Shown here piece after piece: positions 59,345 through 64,000 of a DNA stretch of 64,000 nucleotides. Location of the stretch: the NCBI GenBank assembly GCA_024195265.1, contig JAJLRJ010000011.1:24031027-24095026 (forward strand). The letters are read 5' to 3'. Under the pieces are notes generated by a model. It did no database searches. It was not told where the DNA came from and was given only the letters and a program-made list of their open reading frames with translations. Source of the stretch: Dendrophyllia cribrosa. Lineage: Eukaryota; Cnidaria; Anthozoa; Scleractinia; Dendrophylliidae. Numbering within the stretch: the first letter of the stretch is position 1; the number at the start of each line of letters is the position of its first letter. Both the position numbers and the translations under genes were made by a program.

Positions 59345-59680
59345 AATGCGATTAACCCTATTTTGCCTGGGGGGTGGGGGGCACAAAGTGCTCGCGCTAG
59401 CTTTCAACATTCATAACTTCTTTAATATGTTTTCAAACGCCTTCAAACGTTGTGAGTTTTCCTAAAATTTATCTGGCAACAATTTCATGTGACATCTTAT
59501 TGATCACGTGACTTGATGTTTCCATGGCAACGAGATTTTGACAGCCATATGTTTTAAAATTTGCAAATTTTTACCTTTGAATAAAGAAAAAACAATGTTT
59601 AATAGTGTAACTTTTACATTTTTACGTCATTTAGCGTTTTTTATTGGTTTTGATTAATAATAATACAGTCCCCTCGGGGA
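59345..59680. repeat. Dispersed repeat family, diverged copy 4
   Basis: Shares gtttccatggcaacgagattt and cttcaaacgttgtgag-type blocks with copy 2, in inverted orientation. Confidence 0.4.
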
Positions 59681-60475
59681 ACTGGCAAGTGGCCGCTTAA
59701 TAGGGGTTGGCCGCTTAACAGGGGTTCGTCAGAAATTTGCATAATGTGTGGTATAAACGTCACTTTATTTTAATACAACTCAGTTGGAGGACTGTTGAAC
59801 GTAATACAGCCTGTGTTCGGACTGTAAATCTAAGTTCATAATTTCGAAGTTCGTGTGCTAAAAAGAACAACAAAAGAGTCCCACACAAAACTACAACTCG
59901 CAGTTTCAACTCAAACGTGATTCAATAATGGCACAGCGATTGTTAAGGGCAAACGTATTAACAGAGGCAGCGGCTATGGCTTGGAAGTTCCATGTCAATA
60001 CCACTTCACGGGAGACAAATTTTCCATTGAATGGTTGGAATCAAAGCTTGAAAAGGAAGGATTTGAACTCACATCAGTCTAATGGACAGTTATCGACGTT
60101 CAAATTTGACACGCTCTAAACTTTATTTATATGTTGATTACATATGTTGTTTATACAAATCAAAATACAGTACATTACTTGACAACAAAATCACGCCAAG
60201 ATTCGTCACCTTCTACTTCGGAGTCATCTGTCATCAGGTTATTCAAAACGATGCCAGCTGTGTGTATTAATTTTTTGGTGGCCGCTTAATAGGGGTAAAA
60301 ACAATAGGAAAACCCTCATCGGGACCGCCAAAAGGTGGCCGCGGTCGCCTAATAGGGGTGGTCGCTTAATATTTACAGTATTATACTGACAATAAATTCG
60401 GGACTTTGATAACTGGCCGCTTAACAGGGGGTAGCCGCTTAATAGGTGGCCGCCTAATAGGGGTTTGGCTGTAAC
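59667..60475. mobile_element. DNA transposon/MITE with ggccgcttaataggggt ends
   Basis: Starts tacagtcccctcgg...gtggccgcttaatagggg and ends gtagccgcttaata...ggggtttggctgtaa. The unit gccgcttaataggggt repeats at both ends in varied copies. No transposase is seen. Confidence 0.6.
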
Positions 60476-60539
60476 AATCTTTATACAGGGAGCTCACTTC
60501 ACTATTATAGTGGTATTCTGTGAGGCCCTGTGTAAATAA

Positions 60540-60951
60540 AAAATGAAAAAACAATGGTTAAAAGCCAACTAAGTAAAAAGATTAAAAACTACAAAATTAC
60601 GCTAAGAATTATATATAATACACTAAAAGCTATAAAAACATGTAAGTTGTAAAAAACTTAGTAAAAAGGTAATGCTTAGGGCTAACTATAGATTTAAAAA
60701 ATATAGTTTTTAGCTTTTTGCTTAAAAAGTAGAATAGAGTTAGTTTCTGTAAAAGATAAGTCTAAATCGTTCCATTCTTTAACGCCTTTGTATAAAGAAG
60801 TCTGTCTTCCGTAGTTCCTTTTCACAGAAGGCAGACGAAAGTCGTTTTTTCGTCTTGTGTTATAAGCGTGAACGTCAGAGTTTCTTAAGATGTTAAAATT
60901 AAAATCCACGATTCCATGAATATACTTAAAAAAGTTAATGTATCTATGCAC
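60540..60951 (-). mobile_element. 3' fragment of a LINE reverse transcriptase
   Basis: The minus frame has VHAYNTRRKNDFRLP and YKGVKEWNDLDLS, the usual C-terminal end of CR1/jockey-type reverse transcriptases. Confidence 0.6.
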
Positions 60952-61094
60952 AAGTCGGCGTTTTGGTAAGGTTGGCCAGCCGAGTGTTTTCAGTCAATTT
61001 GGACGGTTTTTAAGAGGTTTTGAATAATTTCAGAAATCCAAGATGGCGAATCAAAGATGGCGGCCATATAACTAATTACCTAATAATTCCGTCA

Positions 61095-61660
61095 TAGGCC
61101 ACTGAGACAACCACACTTACACAAACACAAACAACACATTTGTGGCTTCATAGTGGAAAGCTCTTGGGAGACATTTACACAAATTCTGCAATTAGGATCG
61201 CGTCACTTTACCCAGTCGTTCAGCGATTCACAGTCCACTCTCCAAGGAAATTAAATTACAAATTAGCGTGGGAAGGGAGATATGGACAACTAATTGCCTC
61301 ATAATCTTTGGATCGCCAACCTATTCTCGTTAGGAAGGCGATTCACAGCGATTTCTGAAATATATAAATAGACAGTTAAAGTGAGAACAGAAATTTTCAC
61401 AACAAAGATTATGAGTGAAAAAGTGCCTCAGCCGGGAGTTGAACCCGGGTCTCCTGATGACCGGACAGATGCCTTAACCACTAGGCCACTGAGACAACCA
61501 CACTTACACAAACACAAACAACACATTTGTGGCTTCATAGTGGAAAGCTCTTGGGAGACATTTACACAAATTCTGCAATTAGGATCGCGTCACTTTACCC
61601 AGTCGTTCAGCGATTCACAGTCCACTCCCCAAGGAAATTAAATTACAAATTAGCGTGCTC
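61095..61660 (+). repeat. Direct duplication of a roughly 160-bp block
   Basis: ccactgagacaaccacacttac through aattacaaattagcgtg occurs at 61095-61268 and again at 61486-61655, with the tRNA-like unit between. Confidence 0.85.
61425..61495 (-). tRNA. tRNA-like unit, probably SINE head
   Basis: 71 bases on the minus strand: acceptor GTCTCAG/CTGAGGC, D arm, and a perfect T arm CCGGG TTCAACT CCCGG. The anticodon stem has a mismatch and position 33 is not U, so it is unlikely to work in translation. Confidence 0.4.
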
Positions 61661-62065
61661 GCAGTTTGAGCACTCTCGTGACTCCACAATGCAATCCAAC
61701 AATGTGTAACCGTACATCCTGTGCCCAAGTTCAGGAGTTGCCATAAAGCCATGGTAACAACCGGGAGGGCACATTGTATACATAATTGTATATTTCGCTC
61801 ACTGTTCATACAGTTTGAGCACTCTCTGGATTGGGTGGAGAGCCTCGTAAGAGGTGTTCACTATTGGCATATTGCTTTGCTCACTGCTCGCAGTTTGAGC
61901 ACTCTCGTGACTCCACAATGCAATCCAACAATGTGTAACCGTACATCCTGTGCCTAAGTTCAGGAGTTGCCATAAAGCCATTGTGGTAACAACCGGGAGG
62001 GCACATTGTATACATAATTGTATATTTCGTTCACTGTTCATACAGTTTGAGCACTCTCTGGATTG
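61658..62065 (+). repeat. Direct duplication of a roughly 180-bp block
   Basis: gctcgcagtttgagcactctcg through cattgtatacataattgtat and gttcatacagtttgagcactctc occurs twice (from about 61658 and about 61885). Confidence 0.85.
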
Positions 62066-62157
62066 TGAAAACTATCTCTCTGGACCGTGAAAACTATCCC
62101 ATTCATACACTTGATAGATTTTGACAAGTATGGCCTGATCACATGACTTCCCCTGGA

Positions 62158-62306
62158 TATGTTGTAGATTAAAATTATTTTAGGTTAAAGTTATTTCAAA
62201 CCAGGCTTATTTTTATTTTCCTTTGTCTTATCTCAGACAAAGGAAAATAAAAATTAACCTTGTTTGAAATAATTTTAACCTAAAATAATTTTAACCTACA
62301 ACATAT
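62158..62306. mobile_element. Palindromic MITE (about 149 bp)
   Basis: atatgttgtagattaaaattat and its complement at the other end, with ctttgtctta/tcagacaaag at the centre. Confidence 0.8.
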
Positions 62307-62309
62307 AGT

Positions 62310-63020
62310 TATAACCAAAGTGTTCTGTTTGTCATTGATATTCCTAGGTGAAGAGAGACAATTTGAAGTAAAGTTTATTATCTAAACTATGCAAATGAAT
62401 TCCCCGGTGGAGCCGCAAAAAATAAATAAATAAATTACCTCTGTTCTGTGCTCTTATTATATAACAAACTTTATAGGTAATACATCAGTCAATTCCAGCA
62501 GTACCCACCCTTGTGCCTCCCCATGTTTCTTACATTGTCCTAAAAATTATTAGTACAACTGGGGCATTTGAACGGCTTTTTTGTCCCCAGCATGGGGCAT
62601 TTTGGCAGTGTGTTTTTCATAATCTTATTTTTTAATGACGAGCCTTCTGGTCTGTATTGATTTTTCCATTTCGTCTTCAAAGGGAATTACAGTTTTTAGG
62701 GTCACGTTCCCACGTTATGAAGCATTCCCCCGGTGACTATGACTATATCCCTGGAGGGGGGTACATTGCAAGATCGTGTCAGCCACAGTATTTACTTGAA
62801 ATCTGAAATCTGAAGTTGAAATCAAATACTTTGAATTGTACAATATTTCGCTCGCTAGACAAGCCATCTTCAGGCTCAATACCCGGTTATTTACTAGTAA
62901 ATTTACGAGGTGATCCGCGTGTATGTAATGAGATCATACCAAGGAGCATTTCGCAATGCAGAAAATTTAGCTACGCCAATTTCTCTTCTGCGATACACGA
63001 TCTATTTTAACGCTCAGACA
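62310..63020. other. Intergenic or intronic DNA without recognised gene
   Basis: No domain, long frame or strong repeat seen. It may be intron 1 of the gene starting at 63222. Confidence 0.4.
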
Positions 63021-63027
63021 GCCTTAC

Positions 63028-63222
63028 CTTGGTCGTGTCCACGGTCTTTCTTTTGTTTTGCTCGGCCAACTGCTTCCATTTTCCATAATATAAACGAGCC
63101 AAATCCTTTGCTCGCGAGTATGCAACTCTTTCTTTCTCTCTAAGAATGTCTCTGGCCCTTTCCTCCTCATTTTTCTTTTCAGCCCTTGACTGCCGTTTTA
63201 TTTTGTTTCGTTGATTTCTCAT
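63028..63222 (-). CDS. First coding exon of a host gene, coiled-coil N-terminus
   Basis: 65 codons from the ATG at 63222, ending ACCAAG/GTAAGG in phase 0. The sequence is highly charged and helical (RQSRAEKKNEEERARDILRE, then KDLARLYYGKWKQLAEQNKR). From memory, similar N-termini precede kinase-like domains in predicted cnidarian proteins, but no second exon is identified in this window, so the function is open. Confidence 0.55.
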
Positions 63223-63229
63223 TTTTCGC

Positions 63230-64000
63230 TTTTACTTGATGGAATTTTCGCGAGAGCGACAGTTTCTTGGCATGATTCGATCGAAAGGGCGCGCTTTGGT
63301 GAGAATTCGCGCTTGTTTACCACAATTCCTTGATCGCCCCGAGGTCCCCTGTGGACAGCCTATGTGCCCGCGTTCCGTACTCCAATATACCAAATTCGGG
63401 AGGGCAGCGGCTTATCGTAAAAAAATGACCTCCAAACACCAAACACAAACACTGGCTGGATCAATTGCAACTCGTTCTCCTCCTCCTCGTGACGTTCTCG
63501 TCTGTGTTTTTTTTAGCGTGTACAGCGATTTAAAGCGGTTTTTTTTTTACAGATCGAACACTCGGTGATCATCGTGACCATTTTTGATACGCTCTAGGTG
63601 AGAAACTCGCGTGTCCGACCCGTGATGCTCAGTTTGGCCTGCACAATAGTCGCTTCCGGTTGTGCGAGTGTGCAAGCAACGAGCAGAATCTATCACGGCC
63701 TTATTGTATTTTATTTAACAGTATATCAAAAGAAAACACGAAAAAGAACTGGCTATAAACCACGACATTGACGGCGTGTTTTTACGGTCGTACCTGTTAT
63801 TGTAAAATTAGTGCATCCGAGATCTAATTACCCAGTCACGCCGAGTTTACTGCAAATCTACTTGAAGAACTCATGTCCCTTAAATGTTTTTAAAAAATAG
63901 ACCAAGTACACAAAGGCTTGCGTTTTTCAATTTTTGAAAACTTGCGGTGAAATGTCTGGTTATGCGCCTATATCGCGTTTCAAATATTTGCTCGCGTTGA
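63230..64000. other. Upstream region of the 63-kb gene
   Basis: Probably promoter and 5' flank; an open frame at 63236-63568 shows no family resemblance. Confidence 0.35.

Noticed and set aside
61425..61495. Functional tRNA gene
   Set aside because: Mismatch in the anticodon stem and no U33; it lies within duplicated repeat DNA.

Overview
The window is animal nuclear DNA, most likely from an anthozoan cnidarian such as a stony coral. Genes are split by small introns with GT/AG borders, the DNA is AT-rich and full of short palindromic transposons, Penelope-type elements and tRNA-derived SINEs, and the viral-type genes resemble families I recall from cnidarian genomes. The species call is inference.

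Region 1 (413-19896) is a nested transposon. The outer element is a Tc1/mariner (IS630-type) transposon of about 2.2 kb, with TA flanks, 486-bp inverted repeats and a frameshifted DDE transposase. A 17,314-bp Polinton/Maverick (adintovirus-like) element (608-17921) sits in its left inverted repeat, with a 5-bp target duplication (ACGGA/ACGCA). The Polinton carries protein-primed DNA polymerase B, a retrovirus-type integrase, packaging ATPase, double-jelly-roll major capsid protein, a probable penton protein, a YqaJ-type exonuclease, a VLTF3-like late transcription factor and about ten lineage-specific proteins, several with membrane segments. Nearly every gene is preceded, almost touching the ATG, by one AT-rich motif (consensus CATATATATACC). 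Each end is a 169-183 bp palindrome. At least five genes carry a single frameshift or stop, so this copy looks recently dead, unless the assembly is at fault.

Region 2 (about 20-55.6 kb) holds one large host gene on the minus strand, rebuilt here from 17 phase-compatible exons (55531 down to 23003; 2,964 coding bases, about 987 residues). It encodes a receptor tyrosine kinase with a signal peptide, two C-type lectin domains, three Ly6/uPAR (three-finger) domains, one membrane helix and an apparently active kinase with a multi-exon kinase insert. I know of no classical receptor kinase with this ectodomain. Its introns hold LINE fragments, a Penelope GIY-YIG endonuclease with a hammerhead-like motif, a decayed DEDDh exonuclease gene, and many palindromic MITEs.

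Region 3 (55.6-64 kb) is mostly repeats: a transposon with ggccgcttaata ends, a LINE fragment, tandem duplications with a tRNA-like unit. The first exon of another minus-strand host gene lies at 63028-63222.
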